Assembly (NCBI GenBank): GCA_025403435.1
Contig: CM046345.1
Coordinates: 3,913,052-3,977,051 of the forward strand
Reading direction: 5' to 3'
Length of the DNA: 64,000 bases
From: Artocarpus heterophyllus
Taxonomy: Eukaryota > Streptophyta > Magnoliopsida > Rosales > Moraceae
Shown here: one piece after another, positions 12,518 through 24,647 of the stretch
Layout of the letters: every line of letters begins with the position of its first letter
How positions within the stretch are numbered: position 1 is the stretch's first letter
The notes under the pieces: generated by a model
The model's database searches: none
Told to the model about the DNA's origin: nothing
What the model saw: only the letters and a program-made list of their open reading frames with translations
Program-made: the position numbers and the translations under genes

Positions 12518-12650
12518 TTTCTTGTCACTCGTGGCCTAATGGTTCAACCAGGCAGTCAAAAAGGCGGACCTCCACGGGGCCGCGAAGACGATGACAATAA
12601 CAATTACAAATCGAAGGACTCCAGGACCCGAGTATCATAGAGGTCAATGT
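12518..12650 (+). pseudogene. Exon-2 relic of a divergent subfamily I gene
   Basis: The plus strand encodes GGPPRGREDDDNNNYKSK, clearly related to exon 2 of the minus-strand genes (GGREDDNNNYHR). After a one-base frame change, TPGPEYHRG follows, matching APPxPxYHR. No signal-peptide exon lies between this and the promoter block at 11,860-12,410, although the AATTGCAG near 12,470 could be an old acceptor. It is read as an exon-1-less, frameshifted pseudogene. The ORFs running from about 12,416 and 12,591 only partly coincide with it. Confidence 0.65.
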
Positions 12651-15556
12651 TGGGTTGTTCTGCCCCATGTGTGGGCTGGAACCAATAATGGGCTTTATGC
12701 CCAATGTAATGTAAAAAAAAAAAAACAGATGACCGTCCTAAGAAAAGCAAAAGGAAGGGGCTGCCGAGTGATGTGTGAAGCGAACCGGAGAAAAGGAAAG
12801 AAAAGAGACGGAGAAGAGAGAGAGAGAGGGAGAAAAGGGGGTAGGGGTTTTTGAGCTTTAGCAAGATGATCGGGTGGTCGGCTTAAATTTGATGTGGTGA
12901 ATCCTTGCAATGTGCTCTTCACTTCTACTGGTCTTGTTTCTCATTTTGGTTCCTCTAAGGTCCTCTCTTAAGAAACCGATGAGATATAAACCTTCTCTTT
13001 GATGATGCTGTTTTAATCTATCTTTGATGATGATGAGCATTGTTGTTGAATCAAGAATAGTGTTTTTCTTGATGTTTTGAGCCTTATAGTCCCATTGTTG
13101 ATATAGTGGAAGTTTTAAGTACCGTGGTTTTTACTCTAAATTTGAACGAATTTCCATGCTAAAAATTGTCTTGCTTGGTTTGGTTCATTTGTTGCTTTGG
13201 TTGATTTTCTTTGTTAGCACTTTCTTTGAGATCCTATTTTAATACACAAAGAGGAAAAACTATTTTATTCTGCAACTGTTATGGGTAGTTTTACCAACAG
13301 TCAAAATCCACATAGAATTTTTGTGGTGATTTATGTATGAGTTTTATGTATTTTCAGCCAGAGTAAGTCTTTTTTATGTCATATAATATGGGTCGTATTT
13401 GTTGAGAGGCAATGGGGAGATGATAAATGTTGAAGTTTCTATATATATATATATATATATTGTGTGTGTGTGTATCATACAGTACTCAATCAATGATCCC
13501 AAGGGATCTCTTCCGAGTTATATAATTAATGTAATTTATATAGGTTCTATATATATAAGAGTACCGTTTGTATTTTTCTTCAACTAAAAGTTTATAATCT
13601 ATGATAAATGGTCGTAATTAATGATCATTTTCGTTTTACAAGTTCTAAACCCATATATATACAAATTATATTTTTTGAAATAATATATACATAAGTATTT
13701 TGTAGTTATGAATTTTTTAACATAATTATAAGAAAGATATACTGATTTTTTTTTTCTTCTTGAATATCGGATGAGGTGGCCATACATGATTGATTGAGTG
13801 CATATAAACTAGTACACCAAAACTCGACGAATGATTCAAGTTGTACTTTTCAGGAACAAAAACAACAGAAATTTTAAAGGAAAAAGAGAGTTTGATTATT
13901 ACTAATTCAATGGCCGAGAAACTAAGTATTTTTCAAATTTTACAATGAATATTTGAAATATACTCAAAAGTCGTTTTGCATTTTCCGTTTTTTATTTTTT
14001 TAATTAGAGCTTATATACTCAACTTATGTATTCAGAAGCGTATTCAAAAACAATTTTATTTTGCTTATACTTAAATCAATATCTCAAAAAACACAAACAA
14101 AAACACTTTTAGAAACCATTAGAACCCTATTCTAAAAAATTATCATTTTTATTTTTACACCAAAAATAAAATCATTTCAAAAATGCTCCAAAACGGGCCC
14201 TTTTTTTGCTCTCCTCCAAACGCCCAACTGTCAGCCACTGCATTTCGACGTGATCTTTTGTATTTCCTCCGTCGCATTAGTGGACTTCGGGTCAAGCAGG
14301 GCAAGTTCTTTTTCATTTCTGTTGTTTTTGCTTTCCCCTTTTATTTCTTGACTTGCTTTTGACAATTTTTGTAACCCACAGAAGATATATACAATAAAAT
14401 ATAGTAAAATATTTTTATATATAATAATATAGCACTACAAAATAAAGAATGTAGTCTCTATATATATATATATATATATATTATCTCACTTTTTCAAATA
14501 CAAATCAAAATCGTTTAAAAACTTTATTCAGGCTTTTGTGCCGATGCTTTATCATTAACGCGTTGCTTTATCAAAGTGGAGGCAAACTTTTGATTCATAA
14601 TTAAATCCATTTGCAACGGAAAACGCTTTAATAAGGCAAGTCACTAACACGAACTTACAAACATAATCAAATTTAACTAGTTTCTGCCTCCATGTATATA
14701 TGGCCACATTATTTATTATTATTTATCATTATTATAATTGTTGTTTTAGCTCCTGCTACTGCTGCAAAGGAGTCCATATGCATTTGATAGCAGAAAGGAT
14801 AATTTTTAAGTTGTGAAGCCTAATTTACTGCCCCAATAAATTGTTATTCTATGCAGTTATTTATAGGGATTAACCTTATAATTTTCTCTTGTAAAAAAAA
14901 AGAGAGAATTAAGTGGTATGTAATTTTTTCATATAAACTTTTTTATCATAATGAATGTTCTGTGACAACTAAAAGTGAACATAACTTTACATTAAAGGTG
15001 AACCATTAAAATTTTATTCATTCATTTTTTTTATTATTTTACCTTTACGCATTTTTATTTGCTCTCGTTATAATTAGGGTTTGTAATTCGAAACAATTTG
15101 AAAAGGAATGAATATTGATGTTAAAATTATAATCTCTTGTCTTTGTTGTTAAGAAGAAAAAGGAAAAAAAAAAAAAACAAACCACTCTTGCAATATTAGT
15201 GTCCAATTATAACCCTTCAATCAATAAAATACGCCACCTAATCATATGACATTGGCATGACACCTATTCATTTCTTGATGTTGAAAAGAAATTAATATAA
15301 ATATATCTACTGTGCTAAAAAAGAATCCATGATCGATCATAGAACATTTGCACAGATACTAAGGTGGAACTTGCAAATCATAAACATGATACTCATACAT
15401 ACAATAATTACCTCTTAGGACTAAGAAAAATATGAAAACGACCTCACACACTTACACACTGTTATACAGTAGCTTCTTCTTTGGCTAATCACACATAATA
15501 AAAACTTTTATAATCAAAATATCTATGTTACCACATGTAAATCTTCATGGATGTGA

Positions 15557-16046
15557 TCAGCCTCTATGATACTTTGGTGGTGGTGGAGCTCGGTGGTAAA
15601 TATTGTGGTTGTCATCTTTGCGGCCTCCATCTCTACGGTCGCCTAATTTACTTGCCAGCTGCTGACTACTATGTCAAGAAATTGAAACAAAATGTTGATT
15701 ATATGTAGTGTTTTTCAATTATTATTATTATTATTATACACTAAATAGAGAGATGAGTAAAATTAGAGAAATTAATCAGCATATTTCAATAGGAAAGCAC
15801 TCATAAAACAAACTCAATACAAGCCCACAAGCTAATTTATGAAGAAAAACTAACAAAAATGCAATACATACATATATTAACACACACACATATATTAATA
15901 TGACAAATAATTTCAGTTCCTTTTGTTTTTATTTCTCAATATATGTATTTATGTAAGTAGGGCATGTATGCTTACCGGATGGCAACAGATGGATTGAATA
16001 GAAGAATGGCGCAGATCAAGCATGCAAGAAACCGAAATAGTCTCAT
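15557..16046 (-). CDS. Secreted peptide precursor I-B
   Basis: Exon 1 is 15,976-16,046, exon 2 is 15,557-15,668, and the intron is 307 nt with the same donor GTAAGC and acceptor CATAG as the other copies. The product is 60 aa: signal peptide MRLFRFLACLICAILLFNPS..., then SQQLASKLGDRRDGG, RKDDNHNIYHR and APPPPKYHRG with the stop immediately after. It lacks the last few residues found in A, C and D. The SKLGD stretch after the signal peptide is the clearest link to subfamily II (ARKLGR). The frame is open and all splice signals are intact. Function unknown; secretion is inferred from the leader. Confidence 0.75.
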
Positions 16047-16375
16047 CTTTCTCTTGTGGATCTAATTGCAAGGCTAAGGCCCTATAATTAATTGGAGTGT
16101 GAGACTAAATACTTAGAAGAGCTTGTTATATATATATATATATATGCACGCGCACGCGCCAATAATTCTACATATAAAACTAAAAGGCTTAAAGTATGAG
16201 GAAGCTTCGTGTTTCTTGTTTGTGGGTCCTTTTTCTTTACCTTTTGGGATGAGAATATATGCATGCAATTATAAATTGTTACATATTGCGATAATATTAT
16301 TGGTATCATATGTTATGAGTGTGGGGTCTAGTAAATATTTAATCCGCCTCATATTAGACACCACATGCATTTGAG
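16047..16375 (-). promoter_or_regulatory. Promoter of gene I-B
   Basis: (TA)n TATA region of 19 nt at 16,127-16,145, GTGGGTCC at 16,222-16,229, GTGGGGTC at 16,321-16,328, and the partner block ACACCACATGCAT ending about 16,372. The overlapping ORFs of 73 and 83 aa here are non-coding. Confidence 0.6.
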
Positions 16376-16540
16376 TGGGGTGTTACGTGACTAGTACAAT
16401 AAAGAATATATAATCAAATTTATTGGGTGTTGCTTTGTCGAAGTGGAGACAAGCTTTTGGTTCATTAATCAACACCATTTATCTCAAAAACGCTTTTTAA
16501 GGAAACTAACACGAACTTTATCAATAAATTAGTGTGTTTG

Positions 16541-16690
16541 ATAAACTAATTAGAACTAAAAATTTTAATTTAAAAATTATATCATATCAATTTTTTACAC
16601 TGTAATAAATTTTTATCTTTTTTACAATAACTATTAAAATTTTATACTATAATTTGTCGGAAACAAGTTGCAACTAAGTTGTCAAATACT
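16541..16690. repeat. MITE-like AT-rich insertion in unit 2
   Basis: It starts GTGTGTTTGATAAACTAATTAG, contains ACACTGTAATAAA and TTTATACTATAA, and ends GTTGTCAAATAC. These are imperfectly complementary ends, as in the MITE group with GTGTTTGG/CAAACAC ends seen at 43,975 and 51,509. The same insertion is at 29,038-29,180, so it predates the unit duplication. Confidence 0.4.
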
Positions 16691-19314
16691 ATCTAAATTT
16701 GTAGTTTTTGCTTTTATATATACACCTCAAAAAATATGTAGGATTCTATTAGGGTATGCCTGGTGTTTTATACACCCACCACGTGGCCCAATTAGTTAAA
16801 AGTAAAGCAGGCTTTTTTGTGTAACCGGGTAAGGTTGTTGCCTTGACTGGTGGAAGATGTAATTGTGTAGTCCTTTCAAGGACAAAATGGAGGCAGTGAG
16901 AGTATAGCTAGGCGTGGGCAAACGACAACGTAACTATTTGAATATAAAATTAATAGTGTGATAGTTTGCACGTAACTTTTCAATTTAAATGCTTAGGTCA
17001 ACTTAGTTATATCAACTTGGCTTTCTTCCCTTAACCTAAAGTGGGGAATAATTTAGCACAAAAGGAATCCCACATAAGTGAAATATTAGACAAAATATCA
17101 ATGCGATTTTTTATAGTAGTATACCGGTACGTAGTAGCTGAAAGGTTGGTATGCTCACTGAAGATCAGAATCATGAAGTTGAACATTTTATTTTGGTATT
17201 ATATACACAATGCAGACTAATAATTAAGCAGTGACCGAGTTTAGGCTGATATACAAGTATTTTGTAGTTATGAAGTTTTTAACGTAATTATAAGAAAGAT
17301 ATACTGATTTTTTATTCTTCTTGGATATCGGATGAGGTGGCGTTATGGCCATTCATGTTGAGAGGCTATGGGGAGATGATTAATGTTTAAGTTTCCACAC
17401 ACACGTGTGTGTGTCTGTGTGTCATACTCTACCCAATCAATGATCCCAAGAGATCTCTTCCGAGTTATATTTATCATAATTAATGATCATTGGAGTTATA
17501 TTTATCATAATTAATGATCATTTTCGTTTTACAAGTTCTAAACCCATATATATATAAATTATATTTTTTTTAAAATAATAAATATACAAGTATTTTTTGG
17601 CTATGAATTTTTTAAAATAATTCTTGGACGAGTGATTCAAGTTTTACTTTTCAAAAACAAAGACAACAGATGACAGAAATTTTAATGAGAAAAGAAAGTT
17701 GTGATTATTACAAGTTCAATGGCCCAGAAACCAAGTAAGAAAATTTGAAATATACTCAAAAGTGGTTTTGCATTTTCCGTTTTTTATTTTTTTAATTAGA
17801 GCTTATATACTCAACTCATATTTTCAGAAGCATATTCAAACAAAATTTTATTTGCCTTATACTTAAATCAATCTCTCGAAAAACACAAACAAAAACAATT
17901 TTAAAAACAATTAGGACCCTATTCTAATAAATTCTCATTTTTATTTTTATTCCAAAAATAAAATCATTTAGAAAAGGCTCCAAGACAGAACCTTTTTTGC
18001 CCTCCAAACGGCCAACTTCCAGCCACTACATTTCGACATGATCTTTTGTATCTCCTCCATGACATTAGTGGACTTCGGGTCAAGCACGGCGAGCTCTTTT
18101 CATTTCTGTTGTTTTTTTCTTCCCGTTTTATTTCTTGACTTACTTTTGACTATTTTAATAACCCACAGAAAATATATACAATAAAATATAGTAATATATA
18201 TATATATATAATAATATAGCACTACAAAATAAAGAATGTAGTATATATATATTATCTCACTTTTTCAAATACAAATCAAAATTATTTATCACTTTATTGA
18301 GGCTTTTGTGCTGCTGCTTTATCGTTAATGCATTGTTTTATCTAAGTGAAGGCAAACTTTTGTTGCAACGGAAAACGCTTTACTAAGACAAGTCACTAAC
18401 ACGAACTTACAAACATAATCAAATTTAACTAGTTTCTGCCTCCATGTATATATGGCCACATTATTTATTATTATTTATCATTATTATAACTGTTGTTGCT
18501 GTTGCTCCTGCTACTGCTGCAAAGGAGTCCATATGCATTTGATAGCAGAAAGGATAATTTTTAAGTTGTGAAGCCTAATTTACTGCCCCAATAAATTGTT
18601 ATTCTATGCAGTTATTTATAGGGATTAACCTTATAATTTTCTCTCATAAAAATAGAGAGAATTAAATGGTATGTAATTTTCTTTCGTAAACTTTTTTCTC
18701 ATAAAGAATTTTCTGTGACAGCTAAAAGTGAACATAACTCTTATATTGAAGGTAAACCATTAAAATTTTGTTTGTTCATTTTTTTTTTATTTTACGTTTA
18801 CGTATTTTTATTTGCTCTCGTTATAAAATTAGGGTTTGTAATTCGAAACAATTTCAAAGGGAATGAATATTAATGTTAAAGTTACAATCTTTTGCCTTTG
18901 TTGTTAAAAAGAAAAGGGAAAAAAAAAAAACTCAAACCACTCTTGTAATATTGGTGTCCAATTATAAGCCTTCGATCAACAAAACAGGCCACCTGATCAT
19001 ATGACATTGGTACACACCAATTCAATTCATGATGTTAGAAAAGAAATTAATATCAATACATCTTTCTTTAATTTTAATTTGCTAAAAAAGAATCCATGAT
19101 CGATCGTAGAACATTTGCACAGATACTCAGGGGGAACATAATTGCAAATCATGAACATGATACTTATAGATAGAATTATTGCCTCTTAGGACATAAGACA
19201 AATATAAAAACAACCTCGTACACTCACACTGTTATACAGTAGCTTCTTCTTTGGCTAATCACAGATGATAAAAACTTGCATAATCAAAATATCTATGTGA
19301 CCACATGTAAATCT

Positions 19315-19828
19315 TCATGGAAGTGAGCCTCTATGATACTTTGGTGGTGGTGGAGCTCGGTGGTAAATATTGTTGTTGTCATCTTTGCGGCCCCCTTCAG
19401 GAGACCCTACTTTGAAATTATAGCGTAGTTCACTCGCCAGCTGCTGACTACTATGTCAAGAAATTGAAACAAAATCTTGATTACGTGTAGTGTTATGCAA
19501 TTATTATTATTATTATCATGATGCACTAAATAGAGAGATGAGTAAAATTAGAGAAAGTAATCAGTATATTTCAGTTCGGTAAGCACTCATAAAACGAACT
19601 TAATCCAAGCCGACACGCTAATTTACGAAGAAAAACTAACAAAAATTCAAAACATCCATATACACACACACATATACTTATATGACAAATTTCAGTTCCT
19701 TTTGTTAATTTTAATTTGTCAATATATGTATTTATGTAAGTATGTATGCATGCTTACCGGATGGCAACGGATGGATAGAATAGAAGAATGACGCAGATGA
19801 AGCATGCAAGAAACCGAAATAGTCTCAT
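19315..19828 (-). CDS. Secreted peptide precursor I-C
   Basis: Exon 1 is 19,758-19,828, exon 2 is 19,315-19,450, and the intron is 307 nt with GTAAGC donor and CATAG acceptor (phase 2). The product is 68 aa: signal peptide MRLFRFLACFICVILLFYPS..., then SQQLASELRYNFKVGSPE, GGRKDDNNNIYHR, APPPPKYHRGSLP. Its nearest paralogue by position is I-A, yet the linker differs at many residues while intron and flanks align easily. Its promoter has lost a conserved box (see promoter entry), so expression may differ from A and B. No named family is recognised. Confidence 0.75.
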
Positions 19829-19893
19829 CTTTCTCTTGTGGATCAAATTGCTAGGCTAAATGAAGTGTGAGAATAAATACTTAAGAGAACTAG

Positions 19894-19927
<34 letters not shown>

Positions 19928-20060
19928 AAAGCTGAAAATGTCTAAAATATGAGGAAGATTCTTGTTTCTTTCTCGTGGGTCCTTTTTCTTTGCCATTTGA
20001 GATGAGACTATGCATTGACTTCTACAATCAAAAGTTGATAATCTCACTTCAACATAAATG
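19829..20060 (-). promoter_or_regulatory. Promoter of gene I-C, missing the distal box
   Basis: An expanded (TA)n tract of about 31 nt lies at 19,895-19,925 and a GTGGGTCC box at 19,975-19,982. The GTGGGGTC block is absent: relative to I-A, 76 bp between two ATGCAT hexamers are missing, leaving one ATGCAT at about 20,010-20,015. Confidence 0.6.
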
Positions 20061-20239
20061 ACAACCTTTTCTCAAATTTATTGTCCGGTGTTGCTTTATC
20101 AAAGTGGACGCAAAATTTTGCTTCATTAATCAAAGTCATTGCCTCGGAAAAAGCTTTTACAAGGAATTTAACACGAACTTTGCCAACAAATTAAATTTAT
20201 CTAGTTTCTGCTACTAAATACGCGTCTTATATTTCCACT

Positions 20240-20770
20240 TTATTTATTATTTCATGTTTTCCATAGCCATCAAGATGGACTCCGCGTTAAACTACTTTTG
20301 TCACTTGCTTTTGGTTTTGGGCGCAAATTACCATATTAATAAAATACAATTACAAAGCATCATATCACATAATAAATATAAAATTAAAAAGGTGATTAAA
20401 TTTGATTAAAAAAACTGATGATTTTGAACATGTTCCTCATATTGTTGTTTTTTCACCATACCACGTAATTCTTAAGATTAATAAATTTCTTTTTTTTTTT
20501 CTTAACATACTTTTATTTGTAGTCTTCGTGCAACAGCCCACTCAGTCAAATGTGGACTCTAGGGAATTAAAAGGCTGATTAAATTACTGGACCCCACATA
20601 ACATATGATACCAAAAATATTATCTCAATAATTTATTTTCATGCATTCACGCATTTTCATCCCTAAAGGCAGAACCAATTAGGACCCACAAGAAAGAGAC
20701 ATGAATCTTTTTCCAATATAAGGCATTATAGATATTTCAGCTTTACATAGCTATTTAGTGCGCGCATAAT
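20240..20770 (+). promoter_or_regulatory. Divergent plus-strand promoter block in unit 3
   Basis: Same modules as 11,860-12,410: CATCAAGATGGA (about 20,267), GGACCCCAC (20,589-20,597), GGACCCAC (20,682-20,689) followed by AAGAAAGAGACATGAATCTT. It drives only the broken relic at 20,875. Confidence 0.55.
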
Positions 20771-20874
20771 ATGTGTATTGGAAAAAATTTTCCTGGTTAA
20801 TTATATATAAAGATATCACATGTATTAATTGCAGTATAGATATAAATATAAATCAGTTAGCGCTTTTGGTTGAA

Positions 20875-20975
20875 TTTCTTGTTAGTAGTGGCCTAATGGT
20901 TAAACCAGGCAATCAAAAAGGCGGACCACCAGGAGGCTGCGAAGACGATGACAATAACAATTACAAATCGAAGGA
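20875..20975 (+). pseudogene. Exon-2 relic cut by a copia insertion
   Basis: It encodes GGPPGGCEDDDNNNYKSK, the same relic as at 12,518. Similarity to the unit 1 copy stops exactly after AAATCGAAGGA, where LTR sequence begins. The distal part and about 0.5 kb of following DNA (matching 12,615-13,110) are gone. No exon 1 is present. Confidence 0.65.
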
Positions 20976-21580
20976 GGTTAAGAATTAGGCACCTCCTAAT
21001 TTTAAGAACACAAAGAATGAATTGTTGTAGAAGAAGGAGTTTAAAAAAAAGATACACCAAATTTTTATACAAATTCGTCCAAATTTGTGGCTATGTCCTG
21101 TTTCTACCGTTGCAAATTTCACTATGATGAAGGAGCTGATTACAGATTATAAAAGAAATTTTTATCACACACTCTCAAATCTCTCTTCTATCTAGCACCG
21201 TCTGTGAGTAATTTTTGAGTATTTCTTCAACTCACACCACAATCGAGTTCTCACACTCAAAATTATCTCACGCCTATAAACCCTAGCCTTCTTATCTCAA
21301 TTTAAATACCCTTAAAGAGAAGAAATATTCGTGACTATTAAGAAACCCTAGAGCCACACGTTATACTTTTTTCTTTGGAATGCTGACTTTTGCATTAAGA
21401 AGTCACACAACAAAGCGTGTTGGCGCTGTGGCGCCCGAATCCAACATTGCAGCATTGGTCTAATTTCCAATTGGCACCGCGGAGCCCAAACTTGGCGCTG
21501 TGGTGCCCAGGCACTGCCCCCTCTTTTTTTTTCTTTTTTTTTTCTTTTGCTGGGTTATTGATTTGGCTCCATCTACAACA
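20976..21580 (-). repeat. 3' LTR of the copia element at 21-25 kb
   Basis: Minus-strand ends are TGTTGTAGATGG (at 21,580) and CCTAATTCTTAAC (at 20,976). It is preceded by the polypurine tract CCAAGTGGGAGAT at 21,581-21,593. The outer 125 bp match the 5' LTR remnant at 25,549-25,678. The 103-aa plus-strand ORF inside is not a gene. Confidence 0.8.
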
Positions 21581-21593
21581 ATCTCCCACTTGG

Positions 21594-23330
21594 AGACTAA
21601 TCAATCACCATTCTCCAACTGCAGCAGCAACACCTTCTCACGCCTCAAGGAGAAATCCAACTGAAGTTGCGCATAACTTCAGTTTCTCGATAGGAATAGT
21701 TTTGGTAAACATATCTATAAGATTCTGACTCCCAAGAATCTTTTCAAGCTCTAACACCTCATCTTCCAAAGCCGATCTGCTGAAGTGGCAACGCAACTAT
21801 AAATGCTTCGTCCTAGCATGAAATACAAGATTTTTTGCTAATTGAAGGGTGCTCTAACTGTCGCTATGTAGCACACTCCTTTCCTGCTTTTGACCCAGTT
21901 CTTCCAAAAAAGACTGCAACCAAATCATCTCCTTTCTTGCTTCAGTCATTGCCACATACTCTGCTTTAATTGTAGAGAATGCAACTATCTTTTGTAGTTT
22001 CGAGACCAAACTAATTGTTGTGCCACCCATAGTATAAGCGTAAGCAATAGTACTCTTTCTACCATTAATGTCTCCAGCCATATTAGCATCTACATAGCCC
22101 TGTAATCCTAAGTTTGACTTTTTGAAACACATATCTAAACTTGTAGTACCACTCAGATATATGAGAATCCACTTCACTGCCTTCCAATGCTGCTCGCCTG
22201 GATTGTTACTCACAACTCTCACTGCATGTGCAATGTTCGGTCTAGTACAAACCATGGCATATATGAGACTGTCCATTATAGAAGCATAAGGCACCTTGGC
22301 CCTATGATCTTGCTCCTGCTCCGTAGTTAGTGATTGCACATTTGACAACTTGAAGTGACTAGCCAAAGAAGTACTCACAAGCTTCGTATTATTCATGTTG
22401 AATCTATTAAGCGCCTTTTCCACATATTATTCCTGTGACAGTTTCAAACCACTACTATTTCTTATTATTCTCATATCAAGGATTTGTTTTGCAGCACCCA
22501 AATCCTTCATCGCAAACTTCTTAGACAACTCCTTCTTTAGTTTGTCAATCTCCTATTTGTATCCTTCTGCTATCAACATGTCATCAATGTATAGCAGCAA
22601 TATAATGTAGGAGTCACAAAGTTCTTCACATAACAACAGTGATCTGCCTGACATCTCAAGAAGTCACTGCTACACATAAAGCGATCAAACTTCTTGTACC
22701 ACTGTCTGGGAGCTTGTTTAAGACCATAGAAGCTCTTCTAAAGTTTGCACACATGTTCTCCTTACCTCGTACTTCAAAACCTTGTGACTGCTTCATGTAG
22801 ATTTCCTCCTCCAAATCACCATGGAGAAAGGTTGTCTTAACATCTAACTATTTTAAGAACAAGTCTTCGTTTACCACTAGTGCAAGTACCATTTTGATCG
22901 TGGTTAGTTTCACCACCGGAGAAAAAATCTCATTGAAATCAATGCCCTCTTTCTGTCGAAAACCTTTTACCACCAGCCTTGCTTTGTCCATTTGCTGTCA
23001 TCACATTCATCTTTTATCCGGTATATCCATTTGTTATGCAAAGCCTTTTTGCCCTTTGGTAACTCTGCTAATTGCCATGTTTGATTGGACATTAAGGAAT
23101 CCATCTCATCCCTCATGGCTAACTCCCACTTGATCAAATCTTTGGCCTACACAGCTTCATCATAACTCTCCGGTTCACCTCTGTTGGTCAACAAAATATA
23201 ATGCGATGAAGGGAAGTATCTTTGTCGTAGTCTGAAGGTCTTGCTAGATCTCCTGACTATAGTAGCAGGAGTGCTCTGGTTTCCTTCTGGAGCTATATTT
23301 TCTTGATCTTTAACTTTTGAATTTTACAAT
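21594..23330 (-). pseudogene. copia reverse transcriptase and RNase H remnant
   Basis: The open 189-codon stretch at 21,854-22,423 has RNase H hallmarks of copia elements: CTRPNIAHAVRV, YVDANMAGD, AEYVAM. Further upstream the YIDDM reverse-transcriptase motif lies near 22,560-22,600 and a KTTFLHGDLEEEIYM segment near 22,800-22,850. Stops and frame changes separate these pieces, so no functional polyprotein is possible. Confidence 0.85.
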
Positions 23331-24640
23331 TCCACTTCATGAAGATCCTTCAATGGAGTTACCTTAGGCTTCTTATCTTTAGAACCTATACTTTTGGAGT
23401 CATTGCTATCTTTGTCCTTATACAAAACACCTTTATTGAAGATCGCATCCTTGCTCTTGATAATCTTCTAATTTTGGTCATCCTAGAAATGATAACCAAG
23501 TTCAAGTCCACCATAGCCAACAAAAAAGCATTTTTTAGATTTTGCATTAAGTTGACTTCTAACAGGAGAATCAATATGAACATAAGAAACACACTCAAAC
23601 ACTTTCAAGTAAGAGAGATTAACCTTTTAACCGCTCCAAACTTCTTTCAATAGCTTGGACTTAAATGGTGTGGATGGACTCTATTGATCAAATGAGTTGT
23701 AGTGTTAATTGTCTTAGCCAAAACTGACTTTGGTAGCCCTGCCTGCAACCTCATACTTCTAGCACACTCGTTCAGAGTTCTATTCATCCTCTCAGCTATA
23801 CCATTCTGTTGTGGTTTCTTTGGAATAGTTTTCTTCATCTTTATTCCGTTCTCAGACAGTACCGCTTGAAATCATTATCTATGTACTCTCCCCCATTATC
23901 AGACTACAAGCACTTCATCTTCAAATCTGTCTCATTTTCCACCATAGCTCTCTATCTCTTAAAAGCATCAAAGACATTATATTGTTTTTCAGAAAGTAAA
24001 ACCATACCTTCCTGCTTAAGTCATCAATAAATGTCACGTAATAATTTTAACCACCAAGAGAAGTCACCATCGAAAGTCCCTACACATCTATATGAACTAG
24101 CTTCCAACTTTTTGGACTTAGGCTCTCTACCTAGTTTTGAGAAGCTAACTCTCTTATGCTTACCAAAGACAAAGCCTTCACACAAACTGTAATCAACATT
24201 TTTCAACCCCGGCAGTTTTTCTTCAGAGTGAAGCACCTTCATTTCCTTCTTACTCATATGCTCGAGTTTATGATGCCATAGCCCAGTATTAGCAACGGAG
24301 TCAACAACTGCTATGATATTTCTGCAACTAGAATTAATGTAGAGAGTTCCAGCTTTACGTCCCCGAGCAACAACTATGGCTTCTTTTGTAACTTTACAAC
24401 CTCCACAATTGAAGGTCACATTATGTCCTTCGTCGTCAAGTTACCCTACCGAAATCAAGTAGCATATCAATTTGGGTACATATCTCACCTTATGAATCTT
24501 CCACACAAACACATTAGGCATTTTCAAACTGACATCTCTGATGCCAATAATATACAAAGGTTCATCATCAGCAAAAGTAACATTTCTATGATTTTCAGCA
24601 ATATAATTCTCTAAGACATCACGGTATGCAGTAGTGTAGA
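23331..24640 (-). pseudogene. copia protease and integrase remnant
   Basis: The piece at 24,024-24,419 carries the pre-integrase/zinc-binding region (LWHHKLEHMSKKEMKVL, then SLCEGFVFGKHKR). The piece at 23,647-23,838 has the integrase core segment with the catalytic Glu (NGIAERMNRTLNECARSM). The protease region lies near 24,420-24,640. Multiple frameshifts are present. Confidence 0.8.
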
Positions 24641-24647
24641 GTGATGC

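Larger units (their letters stand above)
9880..13393. repeat. Cluster repeat unit 1 (gene I-A plus plus-strand relic)
   Basis: Left part (CAACGGAAAACGCTTTAATAAG, then CTGCTACTGCTGCAAAGGAG) recurs at 14.6, 18.4 and 27.1 kb. The centre holds gene I-A. The right part holds a divergent plus-strand promoter and exon-2 relic that recur at 20.2-20.98 kb. From about 13,110 the sequence matches 25,690 onward, which identifies what the copia insertion in unit 3 replaced. Confidence 0.75.
13394..17230. repeat. Cluster repeat unit 2 (gene I-B)
   Basis: It runs from GTTGAGAGGCAATGGGGAG to GACCGAGTTTAGGCTG and is collinear with 25,940-29,790 (unit 4). Microsatellites occur at 13,440-13,460 (TA, followed by TG), 14,459-14,480 (TA) and in the I-B promoter. 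Away from the gene there is no coding sequence. Confidence 0.8.
17231..20975. repeat. Cluster repeat unit 3 (gene I-C plus plus-strand relic)
   Basis: It repeats the contents of unit 1, with the left part (17,240-17,640) locally rearranged: the GATATCGGATGAGGTGGC segment precedes rather than follows the TTGAGAGGC..ATGGGG segment, and a short TATATTTATCATAATTAATG sequence is duplicated near 17,465-17,520. The unit is broken on the right by a copia element at 20,976. Confidence 0.75.

Noticed and set aside
12591..12922. Overlapping ORFs of 75-87 aa on both strands
   Set aside because: Purine-rich low-complexity sequence next to a relic exon; no domain and no support from paralogous units.
16088..16374. 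ORFs of 73 and 83 aa on opposite strands
   Set aside because: They translate the promoter and TA microsatellite of gene I-B.
21417..21728. 103-aa plus-strand ORF
   Set aside because: It lies in the 3' LTR of a minus-strand copia element and crosses its polypurine tract.
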